Shown one piece after another: positions 7,592 to 16,388 of a DNA stretch of 30,415 nt. This DNA comes from CAYTID01 sp964437735. GTDB taxonomy: Bacteria > Bacteroidota > Ignavibacteria > UBA10030 > BY39. The translations under genes were made by a program, and so were the position numbers. The stretch covers positions 1 through 30,415 of the forward strand of contig CAYTID010000016.1 of NCBI GenBank assembly GCA_964437735.1, given 5' to 3'. Position 1 is the first letter of the stretch, and every line of letters begins with the position of its first letter. The notes beneath the pieces are model-generated. The model saw only the letters and a list, made by a program, of their open reading frames with translations. It was not told the DNA's origin and did no database searches.

Positions 7592-8830
7592 TTACATTTC
7601 CTTAAACCAATCCGACATTTTATTCAATATATTTTTAATTGATTTGCCTTTTCTTCCGTTTCTGTGTTTAAGAAGTATACTCTCTTTGTGCTTTAATCCG
7701 TACAATACAAGTCCTACACTTGTTGCATAAATAGGATTTTCGACTTCCCTGACTAAGCCGGCTTTAAAGCCATATGGGATTCCGATCTTTACAGGAATTC
7801 CTAAAACTTCGCGTGCAAGTTCAGCCGTCCCTTTTATCAAAGAACCTCCTCCTGTCAAAACAATACCTGCTGCAAGGTGCTTTGACGATCCGGAGCGTTT
7901 AATTTCCAAAAGGGCTATTTCAAGAATTTCTTCCATACGCGGTTGAATTATTTGAGCAACCAAACGCTTGTCTACTTCTATAGGGGGTCTTCCGCCAATT
8001 CCGGGTAAAATGATTGGCTCGTTATCGACCACGCTTGGCAGGTATGCAAAACCGTGATAGCACTTCAACCTCTCCGCCTGTTCCGATAAAATTCCCAATA
8101 CTTTTCTGAGGTCGTTAGTAACTTGATTTCCGGCTATCGGAATAACTGCCGTATGACGAATTGTTTTATCCTCAAAAACTGCCAGATCAGTCGTTCCACC
8201 GCCGATGTCAAGAAGTGCGATTCCAACTTCCTTTTCTTCTTCATCCAAAACAGAATAGCTCGAAGCTAAGGGTTCAAGCACAATATCCTGAATTTGTAAA
8301 TCCGCCCGTTCAACACACTTGTAAATATTTTGTGCCGCCGCAACCAAACCTGTGATGATATGGACATTCGCTTCAAGTCGTACTCCCGACATACCGACAG
8401 GGTCTTTAACTCCATCCTGTCCGTCAATTATAAATTCCTGCGGTATCACATGTATAATTTGTCGGTCGGACGGTAGTGCAACTCTTTTAGTATCTTCTAT
8501 CAATCTATCGACATCTTTTTTTGTGATGTCGTTTTCGGGATTGCTAATCGCGATAACACCGCGGCTTTGAAAACTCTGTATATGTTCGCCCGCTATACCG
8601 ACAATCACTGATTGTATTTTTATACCTGAACGGGATTCGGCTTCCGCTATCGCGCTGCTTATCGACCTGACAGTTTTTTCAATATTCGTAACAACGCCAC
8701 GCGTCATCCCGTCGGAACGGCTTAGTCCTACTCCTAAAATATTGATGTTTTCCTGCTCATCTACTTTTGCGACTACGGCACAAACTTTCGTCGTACCTAT
8801 ATCCAAACCAACTAAAATATCGCTGTCCAT
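7592..8830 (-). CDS. ftsA: Cell division protein FtsA (actin-like ATPase)
   Basis: FtsA tethers FtsZ filaments to the membrane and links the Z-ring to septal peptidoglycan synthesis. The 412-residue protein shows the actin-fold phosphate loops: GLDIGTTKVCAVV near residue 8 (phosphate 1), LLDIGGGTTDLAVF near 205 (phosphate 2), and IVLTGGGSLIKG near 327 (adenosine motif). The SHS2 1C insert lies between about residues 80 and 165. The C-terminus is a basic amphipathic helix (IKNILNKMSDWFKEM), the usual membrane-targeting sequence. It follows ftsQ by 10 bases and precedes ftsZ, the standard order. Length and motifs are normal. Confidence 0.97.
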   Translation of the reverse strand: MDSDILVGLDIGTTKVCAVVAKVDEQENINILGVGLSRSDGMTRGVVTNIEKTVRSISSAIAEAESRSGIKIQSVIVGIAGEHIQSFQSRGVIAISNPENDITKKDVDRLIEDTKRVALPSDRQIIHVIPQEFIIDGQDGVKDPVGMSGVRLEANVHIITGLVAAAQNIYKCVERADLQIQDIVLEPLASSYSVLDEEEKEVGIALLDIGGGTTDLAVFEDKTIRHTAVIPIAGNQVTNDLRKVLGILSEQAERLKCYHGFAYLPSVVDNEPIILPGIGGRPPIEVDKRLVAQIIQPRMEEILEIALLEIKRSGSSKHLAAGIVLTGGGSLIKGTAELAREVLGIPVKIGIPYGFKAGLVREVENPIYATSVGLVLYGLKHKESILLKHRNGRKGKSIKNILNKMSDWFKEM

Positions 8831-8840
8831 TATAAACCTT

Positions 8841-9629
8841 TTATGCCTGTTTATTTATACTTTTTTTTATATTTCCATTTTTCCATTTGGCGATTATCTG
8901 ATCGCTGAACCTAATGTCAACCAAGGTTAAATTATCAGCGCCGTTACGAACTACTACTTCTTTCCAGAAAATTGAGAGCTTCTCAATTTTTTCACTGTAT
9001 TCGCTCTCCCCGAATATTATCGGAACGCCATAATCCGAAGAATATACAATCAACTCCTTATTCCGATTAATGTGAATTTCCGAAATAAGAGAATACATTT
9101 CTTCATCCGTATTAATAGCTGCCGTCAATAATTCCAAAGCTGAATTTACATATTCATCAGTTATATTATTTCCAACATTGTTGAGGGGATCAAAGCTTGC
9201 CCCCGAAATAACCGGCAGATCAATAATAGTTTCAGAATTTATTTTCGGGAGAAGTATTCCCTCAGTATCGATAAACCAAAGTTTATTCAGCATTACGGCT
9301 GCTAAAGGTTTCCTTTCGATTATTCTGATGTTGAGAGAATTAAAATATTTTCTCGATATTACTACTTCTTTAATGTATTTTTGTACTCTTAACTGTTCAT
9401 TTAATTTATCAAGGGATACTTCATAAATCGAGATCCCCATCGGGATATCGATTAACTTCACCACTTCTTCTTTTGAGAGGAGATACTCACCTTCGACTTC
9501 AATATTTTCCACCTGAAGAAAATATTTCCATTGATGAGCGAAACCACATAGAAATATTATCGAGAGAGATATAAAAACAAACCAGATGATATTTATAATA
9601 TTTTTAGCCATTTGTAAAAATATCCTCAT
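8841..9629 (-). CDS. ftsQ: Cell division protein FtsQ/DivIB
   Basis: A bitopic inner-membrane protein of the FtsQLB complex that activates septal wall synthesis. The 262-residue sequence has a short cytoplasmic N-terminus, one membrane segment (about residues 9-30), then a POTRA domain starting FLQVENIEVEGEYLLSKEEV (about 34-105) with the typical IxxR(K)YFNSLNIRIIERKPLA ending, and a beta domain. Its start overlaps the end of murB: by 26 bases with the ATG at 9629, or by 8 with the ATG at 9611 (MAKNIINIIW). GAGGA lies rather far (11 bases) upstream of the second. Both starts keep the domains intact, so the exact start is open. Confidence 0.93.
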   Translation of the reverse strand: MRIFLQMAKNIINIIWFVFISLSIIFLCGFAHQWKYFLQVENIEVEGEYLLSKEEVVKLIDIPMGISIYEVSLDKLNEQLRVQKYIKEVVISRKYFNSLNIRIIERKPLAAVMLNKLWFIDTEGILLPKINSETIIDLPVISGASFDPLNNVGNNITDEYVNSALELLTAAINTDEEMYSLISEIHINRNKELIVYSSDYGVPIIFGESEYSEKIEKLSIFWKEVVVRNGADNLTLVDIRFSDQIIAKWKNGNIKKSINKQA

Positions 9630-10518
9630 CGAATCCGACTAATTTGATTTCCAGCTCCGGGGAAATATTGAACTTCTCAAAAACTTTCCCGGATGTTCTC
9701 TTAATTAATTGGACGACGTCCTGTGCGGTAGCATCGCCCGTATTTATAATAAAATTCGCATGTTTTTCTGAAATTTGGGCGCCACCAACCTTTAAACCTT
9801 TCAATCCTGCTTCTTCGATCAATTTTGCAACGTAATGCCCGGGCGGATTTTTAAAAACACTTCCGCAGTTCGGATAATTAACGGGATGAGAATAGTTGCG
9901 TTTTTGAAGATACTCCGTTCGAGCTTTCAGCATTTCATCAATATTTCCTTCGGGCAAATTAAACCGTCCGCTCAGTATTATATCATTCCCGAAATCCGAT
10001 CTTCGGTAAGCAAAACCCGCATCTTTTTTGGAAACCTTAATAATTTCATCATTTCTGATTACTTCGATGTCCACGATATAATCCGATATCTGTGCACCCC
10101 AGGCGCCGGCGTTCATTACAATTGCTCCGCCAACCGTACCCGGAATCCCTGCAAGTTTTTCAACACCTTGCTTTTTGTGATTTATACAGAAATCAACAAA
10201 TCTGGTCAGCATTACACCCGATTGGACCTGGATATCTGAATTTCGCATTTCAATTTTATTGAACTTGTTTCCTAAATTTATTACCGCACCGCGAAACCCT
10301 GAATCACTGACAAGTAAATTAGTACCGTTTCCTATAATGAGTGAAGGAATATTTCCACTATTCAAATAAGCAATTAACTTGACTATATCATCATTGTGAT
10401 CCGGAAACAAAAACAAATCAGCCGGACCACCGATTCTTAGAGAAGTATATTTCGACAAAGGTTCGTTAATTAATATTTCCCCTTCAAAAAAGGATTTTAT
10501 TTCTTCTATGGATATCAT
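9604..10518 (-). CDS. murB: UDP-N-acetylenolpyruvoylglucosamine reductase MurB
   Basis: A flavoenzyme that reduces UDP-GlcNAc-enolpyruvate to UDP-MurNAc with NADPH. The 304-residue length fits the shorter type II enzymes. FAD-binding features are visible: RIGGPADLF (28-36), GNGTNLLVSDSGFRG (63-77) and GIPGTVGGAIVMNAGAWG (124-141). YRRSDF (171-176) carries the substrate-binding Tyr/Arg, NCGSVFKNP (217-225) the proton-donor Ser220, and ELEIKLVG near the C-terminus the catalytic Glu. It lies one base after murC and overlaps ftsQ, so it is part of the same transcription unit. MurA is not in the window. Confidence 0.97.
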   Translation of the reverse strand: MISIEEIKSFFEGEILINEPLSKYTSLRIGGPADLFLFPDHNDDIVKLIAYLNSGNIPSLIIGNGTNLLVSDSGFRGAVINLGNKFNKIEMRNSDIQVQSGVMLTRFVDFCINHKKQGVEKLAGIPGTVGGAIVMNAGAWGAQISDYIVDIEVIRNDEIIKVSKKDAGFAYRRSDFGNDIILSGRFNLPEGNIDEMLKARTEYLQKRNYSHPVNYPNCGSVFKNPPGHYVAKLIEEAGLKGLKVGGAQISEKHANFIINTGDATAQDVVQLIKRTSGKVFEKFNISPELEIKLVGFDEDIFTNG

Positions 10519-10519
10519 A

Positions 10520-11905
10520 TTATTTTTTCATTCTCAATTTTTCTAAAAACTCTGTACCAAATTTTACTATGTCACCTGCACCCATAGTTATCACCAGATC
10601 GCCTTTTTTTACAATATTCAGTAAATAATCCGGTACCTTAGTTTTATCGGGAACATAATGAACCTCTTTATGCCCGTATTGTTTAGCCGCATTCGTAATC
10701 ACTTCTCCTGTGATTCCCTGAATCGGTTCTTCTCTCGCTGCGTAGACGTCCGTAATTACGATTACGTCGGCGAGCATGAATGATTTTCCGAACTCTTCAT
10801 AAAAATCACGAGTCCTGGAATACAGATGCGGCTGGAACACACACACCACTCTTCTATTCCATCCTTTTTTTGCCCCTGTTAATGTTGCTTTACATTCTGT
10901 CGGGTGGTGAGCATAATCATCATAAACTGCGATGCCGTTTACTTCGCCTTTCTCTTCCCACCTTCTGTATACACCTGAAAATTTTTCAATTCCGGTTTTT
11001 ATTTTTTCAAAAGGAACTCCTAACTCCAGCCCGACTGATATCGCAGCTAAAGAGTTTTGAATATTGTGCGTACCGGGGGCGTGTAATGTAACCTGTCCTA
11101 ATACATTACGATTTTTTGTTACCGTAAAAGTTGATGTATTTTCTTTAAATTTAATATTAGTTGCCTGAACATCGGCTTGCGGATTTAATCCGTACGTTAT
11201 TAATTTTTTATGCGATAATTGACGCATTATTTCCTGTAATGCCGGTTCATCAAGACACATTACAACAAATCCGTAAAAAGGAACTTTGGATGCAAATTGA
11301 ACAAATGCTCCTTTTATATCGTCAAGGTCTCTATAACAATCCAAATGTTCCGACTCAAGTGTTGTCAAAACCGCAACCGTCGGTGTAATCGAAAGGAACG
11401 ACCGGTCGAATTCATCTGCTTCCACAACAATAAAATCGCCTTTGCCTAAGCGTGCATTAGAACCGCCGAATCCGTGGAGTCTGCCTCCTACTATTACAGT
11501 CGGATCAAGATCGCCTTCCATCAATACCAAACTTACCATTGAAGTGGTAGTTGTTTTTCCATGAGTTCCGGCGATGCCGATACCATATTTCAGTCGCATC
11601 ACTTCAGCAAGCATTTCTGATCGGCGAATAATCGGGATTTTTCGGTGTTTCGCCTCAACAAGCTCAGGATTATCCGGCGGAACAGCTGAAGAATACACAA
11701 GAGCATCGACATCCTCTTTAACATTTTCCGCTGAATGACCTTCAAAAACTTTGGCTCCGAGCTTTGCGAGTCTTTCAGTAATTTCAGTAAGAGTTTTATC
11801 AGATCCGCTTACGATGAACTTCTGATCGAGAAGAATCTCGGCAATTCCGCTCATCCCGATTCCGCCAATTCCGACAAAGTGTATTTTCTTTATTGATGAA
11901 AACAT
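10520..11905 (-). CDS. murC: UDP-N-acetylmuramate--L-alanine ligase MurC
   Basis: An ATP-dependent Mur ligase that adds L-alanine to UDP-MurNAc, the first step of stem-peptide assembly in the cytoplasm. The 461 residues show the MurC-type N-terminal Rossmann motif FVGIGGIGMSGIAEIL (10-25), the ATP loop GTHGKTTTT (113-121), VVEADEFDRSFL (160-171) with metal- and carbamate-region residues, and YDDYAHHPTE (328-337) in the C-terminal domain. The start follows the stop of orf164 with no spacing, suggesting translational coupling. Length is normal. Confidence 0.98.
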   Translation of the reverse strand: MFSSIKKIHFVGIGGIGMSGIAEILLDQKFIVSGSDKTLTEITERLAKLGAKVFEGHSAENVKEDVDALVYSSAVPPDNPELVEAKHRKIPIIRRSEMLAEVMRLKYGIGIAGTHGKTTTTSMVSLVLMEGDLDPTVIVGGRLHGFGGSNARLGKGDFIVVEADEFDRSFLSITPTVAVLTTLESEHLDCYRDLDDIKGAFVQFASKVPFYGFVVMCLDEPALQEIMRQLSHKKLITYGLNPQADVQATNIKFKENTSTFTVTKNRNVLGQVTLHAPGTHNIQNSLAAISVGLELGVPFEKIKTGIEKFSGVYRRWEEKGEVNGIAVYDDYAHHPTECKATLTGAKKGWNRRVVCVFQPHLYSRTRDFYEEFGKSFMLADVIVITDVYAAREEPIQGITGEVITNAAKQYGHKEVHYVPDKTKVPDYLLNIVKKGDLVITMGAGDIVKFGTEFLEKLRMKK

Positions 11906-12400
11906 TTATTTATATCTCTTTCTGAGTATTTCTTTCCAATGTTTTTTTTGAGGAACATTTTTAGCAATGTCCGAAATCAAGTGTAACAATTCTCTCCTGT
12001 GCTCATATCTGCCGATTCTTATTCTAAACAATCTTCCGCGGTCTTTTGTCTTAATCATTATTACCTGCGATCTTCCGGCAGTTCGTACCGACCATTCTTT
12101 ACCGATATACATCCATTCAATGTCGGAAATTTTAATTTTTCGTTCGTTAAAGTTATGTTTGAAAATAATTGAATCGTCGGCAATAATCAGTCTGCGGTTG
12201 CGCACTAAATTCAGGCACAACACGATAAAGGAGGATAAAACAAAAAATATTATTATGTACAAAATCGGATCTTTAAATACCAGGAAGAAATTTTCTTCAA
12301 TTATACTTCCACGTAATATTACGTATGCGATAAGCGTAATCAAATACAGCAATGCTATTTGATAATAGAAGTCGAGCTTATACTTAAATATTTTTTCCAT
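11906..12400 (-). CDS. orf164: two-membrane-segment protein with PH-like domain, function unknown
   Basis: A 164-residue protein with two hydrophobic segments (about 13-30 and 45-66), then a soluble C-terminal part (about 68-148). The soluble part's alternating strands (RRLIIADDSIIFKHN, RKIKISDIEWMYIGKE, QVIMIKTKD, RLFRIRIGRY) and closing helix (HRRELLHLISDIAKNV) look like a bacterial pleckstrin-homology (bPH) fold. It ends in a strongly basic tail (KKHWKEILRKRYK). No catalytic motif is seen. It fills the space between murG (1-base gap) and murC (0-base gap), where classical dcw clusters have no such gene. Position and membrane topology suggest a role in, or scaffold for, wall precursor synthesis; that is inference only. 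Confidence 0.85.
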   Translation of the reverse strand: MEKIFKYKLDFYYQIALLYLITLIAYVILRGSIIEENFFLVFKDPILYIIIFFVLSSFIVLCLNLVRNRRLIIADDSIIFKHNFNERKIKISDIEWMYIGKEWSVRTAGRSQVIMIKTKDRGRLFRIRIGRYEHRRELLHLISDIAKNVPQKKHWKEILRKRYK

Positions 12401-12401
12401 C

Positions 12402-13514
12402 TTATTGAATTATATTTTTTATATTGTTATAAATATTTTTTGCAGCTTGCGGTTTTCCGTAGGTCAAGCTTCTTTTACTCATCTCCGAAAGCTTGTCGTT
12501 ATTAACTATCAATTCAACTATTGTTTTATGTGCACTGTGTTGTATATCATTATCACTGATTAAGACCACGGCTCCTGAAGTTTCTAGCGTTCGTGCATTT
12601 ATCGTCTGATGATCGGCGGCTGCAAATGGATAAGGAACAAGTATTGCCGGCTTGCCCAACAACGTTAATTCTGATATCGTCGTCGCTCCTGATCGGCTCA
12701 AAACCAAATCTGCCGCTGCGTATGCATATTCCATTTTGTCAATAAAAGGGAGCAATTTCAGATTTTGCTTGTTTATGCTTTCCTTTGAATCCAAATTATT
12801 TTTTATTTTTTCGTAATCTGAATTACCGGTTTGCCAGATAATCTGTATATTTTTTTCAATAAGAAACTCAATACAACTCAAGATCGCATTATTAATAGAA
12901 GAAGCGCCAAGACTTCCACCAAATACAAGAATTGTTTTGTTTGTATCCGAAAAATTAAAATGATTTAATCCTTCTTTTTTTGAAATGTTTAAAAGACTTT
13001 TTCTTGTTGGATTTCCGGTGATTTCAGCAATATTGTCGGATTTCAGCCATTTTTTTGTTTCTTCAAAAGTTAAAAGTACTTTTGTAACCTTATTTGCCAT
13101 TAATCGCGTAACCAATCCGGGATAACTATTTGATTCATGTATAACTGTTTTTATACCAAGAATATTAGCCGAGAATAAAACCGGACCACAAACGTATCCG
13201 CCGGTCCCGATAACGACATCGGGTTTATAATTTTTTAATATGTTAAACGATTGTATCATCGAAACAATAATCTTGAGTGGAAATAAAAAGTTATTCGCGC
13301 TGATTTTTCTCTTAAATCCGCTGATCCAGATTGACCGGAAAGCATATCCTTTTTCCGGAACAAGTCGGGCTTCGATTTTATTTTTCGTTCCGACAAATAA
13401 AATTTCTGCATCGGGATCATTTTTTTCAATCTCCTCTGCAATTGCAAGAGCAGGGAACAAATGTCCGCCTGTTCCGCCTCCTGCCAATAAATATTTGCGT
13501 TTATTTTTTTGCAC
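12402..13514 (-). CDS. murG: UDP-N-acetylglucosamine transferase MurG (lipid II synthesis)
   Basis: A GT28 enzyme bound to the inner face of the membrane; it transfers GlcNAc from UDP-GlcNAc to lipid I, giving lipid II. The 370 residues begin with the G-loop LLAGGGTGGHLFPALAIAEE (about 9-28), a second Gly-rich loop VVIGTGGYVCGP near 100, and HESNSYPG near 126. The donor half has VFGGSLGASSIN near 197 and SRSGATTISEL...GKPAILVPYPFAAADHQTINA, which binds UDP-GlcNAc. It lies 5 bases after ftsW and 1 base before orf164. Typical length; function clear. Confidence 0.98.
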   Translation of the reverse strand: MQKNKRKYLLAGGGTGGHLFPALAIAEEIEKNDPDAEILFVGTKNKIEARLVPEKGYAFRSIWISGFKRKISANNFLFPLKIIVSMIQSFNILKNYKPDVVIGTGGYVCGPVLFSANILGIKTVIHESNSYPGLVTRLMANKVTKVLLTFEETKKWLKSDNIAEITGNPTRKSLLNISKKEGLNHFNFSDTNKTILVFGGSLGASSINNAILSCIEFLIEKNIQIIWQTGNSDYEKIKNNLDSKESINKQNLKLLPFIDKMEYAYAAADLVLSRSGATTISELTLLGKPAILVPYPFAAADHQTINARTLETSGAVVLISDNDIQHSAHKTIVELIVNNDKLSEMSKRSLTYGKPQAAKNIYNNIKNIIQ

Positions 13515-13519
13515 ATTAT

Positions 13520-14695
13520 TTAACTATCCGCCGAAACAGTTCCGATAACCGGAATCTTTTTGGGCTTTGGATGTAAATCTGTTTGTTTTGAAATATTCAA
13601 GAGCACGCCAATTGCAAAGCCTGATAATACTATTGATGTACCGCCGTAGCTGACAAATGGCATCGGTAATCCGGTCGTCGGAAGTAATCCGAGAGTTACA
13701 CTTGCATTTATCAACGCATAAATAATTATCACAAGCGTAATACCGATTGCGAGATTTTTTCCGAACGGATCAATCGAATATTTTGCAATCTTAAAACCTC
13801 TGAAAAAAATCAGGAAAAACAGGAACATTAGAAATATTGTTCCTAATAATCCATACTCTTCACCGACAATTGAAAAGATAAAATCGCTGTATGCTTCGGG
13901 CAAAAACAAATCGCGTTGTTTGCTGTTTCCGATTCCTACTCCGACAATTCCGCCGTTTCCGAAACCGATAATTCCCTGCCACAGTTGATAACTCGACTCA
14001 CGTATTGATTCACTCTCAATCAGTAATAAGGATTTCAAATTATTAACAAACGCCTGAACTCTTGCCAACCGATATGGAGCCATAATCATATACACTCCTA
14101 AGATCGGGACAACCGGTGCAATTGTGAATAGAAGATGTTTTATTCGCACTCCGCCTATGAACATGAGTAAAAAACTGATAATAATTATCATGCTTGCCGT
14201 GCTGAAATTTGGCTGTAGTAAAACTAATATTGCAATCCCTATAATCCATATTAAAAGAGGTAAAAAACCCTTTGAAAAATTTTTCATCTGATCCCCTTTT
14301 ATACTAATGAGGGCACAGATATGAAATACTATAGCAAATTTTGCTAATTCGGAAGGCTGTAATCCAAAACTCCCGAGTCGCAAAAAACGGACAGAACCTT
14401 TTACTTCACCCCCTAAAATTAGTGTTATAAGCAGCAAAGTAGCGGCAACAATTAAAATTTTTCTTGTGTGTTTTTTATATGATTGATAATTAATATTCAT
14501 TCCTAAAATTATCGCAACAAGCGCAAGAAATATTTTAAGTACATGTGAAGTTAACAATCTTTCGCTCTCACCGAATTTTTGAAGCGCCCACGATGAAGAA
14601 GCCGAATAAACAACCAGGATACTGAAAGCCATCAAACCAACTACGCTGATCAGAGTTGCAAAGTCAATATAATTGTAGTTCCTATTCGAAATCAT
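13520..14695 (-). CDS. ftsW: Peptidoglycan glycosyltransferase FtsW (SEDS family)
   Basis: A polytopic SEDS protein that polymerises lipid II glycan strands at the septum with FtsI. The 391 residues form about ten membrane segments. Family motifs include LQPSELAKF near 113, SSYQLWQGIIGFGNGGIVG near 237, GNSKQRDLFLPEAYSDFIFSIVGEEYG (about 258-284) with the catalytic-region Asp in SDFIF, and TTGLPMPFVSYGGTSI near 345. FtsW rather than RodA is inferred from its place between murD and murG. Its start overlaps the murD stop by 4 bases (ATGA). Confidence 0.95.
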   Translation of the reverse strand: MISNRNYNYIDFATLISVVGLMAFSILVVYSASSSWALQKFGESERLLTSHVLKIFLALVAIILGMNINYQSYKKHTRKILIVAATLLLITLILGGEVKGSVRFLRLGSFGLQPSELAKFAIVFHICALISIKGDQMKNFSKGFLPLLIWIIGIAILVLLQPNFSTASMIIIISFLLMFIGGVRIKHLLFTIAPVVPILGVYMIMAPYRLARVQAFVNNLKSLLLIESESIRESSYQLWQGIIGFGNGGIVGVGIGNSKQRDLFLPEAYSDFIFSIVGEEYGLLGTIFLMFLFFLIFFRGFKIAKYSIDPFGKNLAIGITLVIIIYALINASVTLGLLPTTGLPMPFVSYGGTSIVLSGFAIGVLLNISKQTDLHPKPKKIPVIGTVSADS

Positions 14696-16041
14696 AATTT
14701 ATTGACACATTCCTTAAAAATTTTTCCACGATGTTCAAAATTTTTATACCAATCAAAAGATGCACAAGCGGGTGACAGTAAAACCACATCCCCGCTTACT
14801 GAAATTTCAAAAGCTTCCTGAACAGCCGCATCCATTGTATCGGCTTTCTTTACTTCAACATAATTTCGAAATTCATCAAATACTTTGTCAGCCGATTCGC
14901 CTATAGCAATAATTGTTTTAACTTTACGCTGGACTATTTTGAACAATTTAGAATAATCGTTCCCCTTATCCCTGCCTCCTAACAAAAGAATAATAGGAGA
15001 ATCTGTAGCATCAATTGCATACCAAACCGAATCGACATTTGTAGCTTTCGAATCATTTATATACTTAACGCCCTTCAACTCTCTGACAAATTCAAGTCGG
15101 TGTTCAACCCCCTTGAAATTTTTTAGCGATTCAGCAATAACCTCATCGGAGATATCCATACATTTTGCAGCAAGTATTGCCGCCAAAGAATTGTAAATGT
15201 TATGTAAACCTTTAATGTTAATATCGACAGTTTTGATTATTTCACTGATAACTCCGTTGTGGTTAACCGTAACAATACCATCATTTACAAAAGCACCTTC
15301 AGGAAAAATTTCTTTTGTACTAAACGGAAATAATTTACATTTTGCTTTTTCCGATAAGGATTTTACTATTTCGTCATCATGATTATAAATTAATACGTCA
15401 TCTGCTTCTTGATTTTCAAATATTCTCGCCTTGGATGCGGAATATTTTTCCATGGAATTATCATAACGATCCATGTGGTCGGTTGTTATATTGGTAATCA
15501 CCGACACTTTGGGCCGAAATTCTTTAATGTGATCAAGCTGAAAACTGCTTACTTCAAGAATCGCAACGGATTCCGGATTCAATTGTAAAACCGTTTCAGA
15601 AAATGCGATGCCGATGTTTCCTGCAATAATAGTATCTTTTCCGGCTCTTTTAAATATCTCTCCTATTAGAGTAGTCGTTGTGGTTTTTCCGTTCGAACCT
15701 GTCACAGCAACAATCGGTGATTTGCAGAACCATGAAGCGACTTCTAGTTCACTCACAACCGGTATTCCCTTTCGTTCAGCCTCGAGCACAATCCGAGCAT
15801 TTGAGGGGACACCGGGGCTGATTACCATTAGCGAACTATTAAAAACTTTTTCGGTATGTTTGCCAAATTCAAAATCAATTTGATTTTTTATCAGGTATTC
15901 CGCAGATGCTTTCATAGATGCTTCATCACCTGAGTCGCTGACAAAGACAACAGCTCCTTGTAACGCTAAAAGTTTAGAAACAGCAAGACCGCTTCTGGCA
16001 GCGCCGATCACGCAAACATTTTTATTTCGGATATCTATCAT
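14692..16041 (-). CDS. murD: UDP-N-acetylmuramoyl-L-alanine--D-glutamate ligase MurD
   Basis: Adds D-glutamate to UDP-MurNAc-L-Ala using ATP in the cytoplasm. The 449-residue protein has an N-terminal Rossmann start (KNVCVIGAARSGLAVSKLL), the ATP loop VTGSNGKTTTTTLIGE near 115-130, VAILEVSSFQLDHI near 160, the ITNITTDHMDRY region with a metal-binding His, and YINDSKATN near 325, diagnostic of MurD. It starts 10 bases after orf106 and overlaps ftsW by 4 bases. The D-glutamate substrate would come from MurI, whose gene begins at the right end of this window. Confidence 0.97.
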   Translation of the reverse strand: MIDIRNKNVCVIGAARSGLAVSKLLALQGAVVFVSDSGDEASMKASAEYLIKNQIDFEFGKHTEKVFNSSLMVISPGVPSNARIVLEAERKGIPVVSELEVASWFCKSPIVAVTGSNGKTTTTTLIGEIFKRAGKDTIIAGNIGIAFSETVLQLNPESVAILEVSSFQLDHIKEFRPKVSVITNITTDHMDRYDNSMEKYSASKARIFENQEADDVLIYNHDDEIVKSLSEKAKCKLFPFSTKEIFPEGAFVNDGIVTVNHNGVISEIIKTVDINIKGLHNIYNSLAAILAAKCMDISDEVIAESLKNFKGVEHRLEFVRELKGVKYINDSKATNVDSVWYAIDATDSPIILLLGGRDKGNDYSKLFKIVQRKVKTIIAIGESADKVFDEFRNYVEVKKADTMDAAVQEAFEISVSGDVVLLSPACASFDWYKNFEHRGKIFKECVNKL

Positions 16042-16051
16042 AAAAATTTTA

Positions 16052-16372
16052 TTATATCGATTCCAACATATATTCGTTTTCTTTTACTTTAGAAAATTTT
16101 ATATGCATTCCTGCTCTCCAATCGAGAAGCTCTTTGGTTTTTTCGTCCTGAAGCCAATAATGATCGTGTTTTTTTTGTGGTCCCATACAATTGCACGAAA
16201 CAGATTCAATTCGTGTTGTATATTTTGTTTTGCCCGATTTCAACGTAAAATCCTTCCATGGTTTCGGAAAAAATTTCAGCGCTTGTTTCGGTATGATTAT
16301 CTTCTTTTCCAATGCTTCTGTTTGAGTTAAAGCTTTATCAAAAGTATCTGCTTTTACAATATTATCAGACAT
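16052..16372 (-). CDS. orf106: small soluble protein with CxC...HxH motif, function unknown
   Basis: A 106-residue protein I do not recognise. It has no signal peptide or membrane segment. Residues 1-25 look polar and helical, then comes IIIPKQALKFFPKPWKDFTL, a basic stretch, and IESVSCNCMGPQKKHDHYWL, in which C60, C62, H69 and H71 could bind a metal (CxC-x6-HxH). The end, WRAGMHIKFSKVKENEYMLE, suggests a small beta-barrel. The frame is real: ATG has AAAGGA seven bases upstream, and the gene is packed between mraY (16-base gap) and murD (10-base gap). The pattern is somewhat like small DNA- or RNA-binding beta-barrels, but that is a guess. Its cotranscription with mraY and murD is the main clue to function. 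Confidence 0.85.
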   Translation of the reverse strand: MSDNIVKADTFDKALTQTEALEKKIIIPKQALKFFPKPWKDFTLKSGKTKYTTRIESVSCNCMGPQKKHDHYWLQDEKTKELLDWRAGMHIKFSKVKENEYMLESI

Positions 16373-16388
16373 AAATTTTTCCTTTCAT

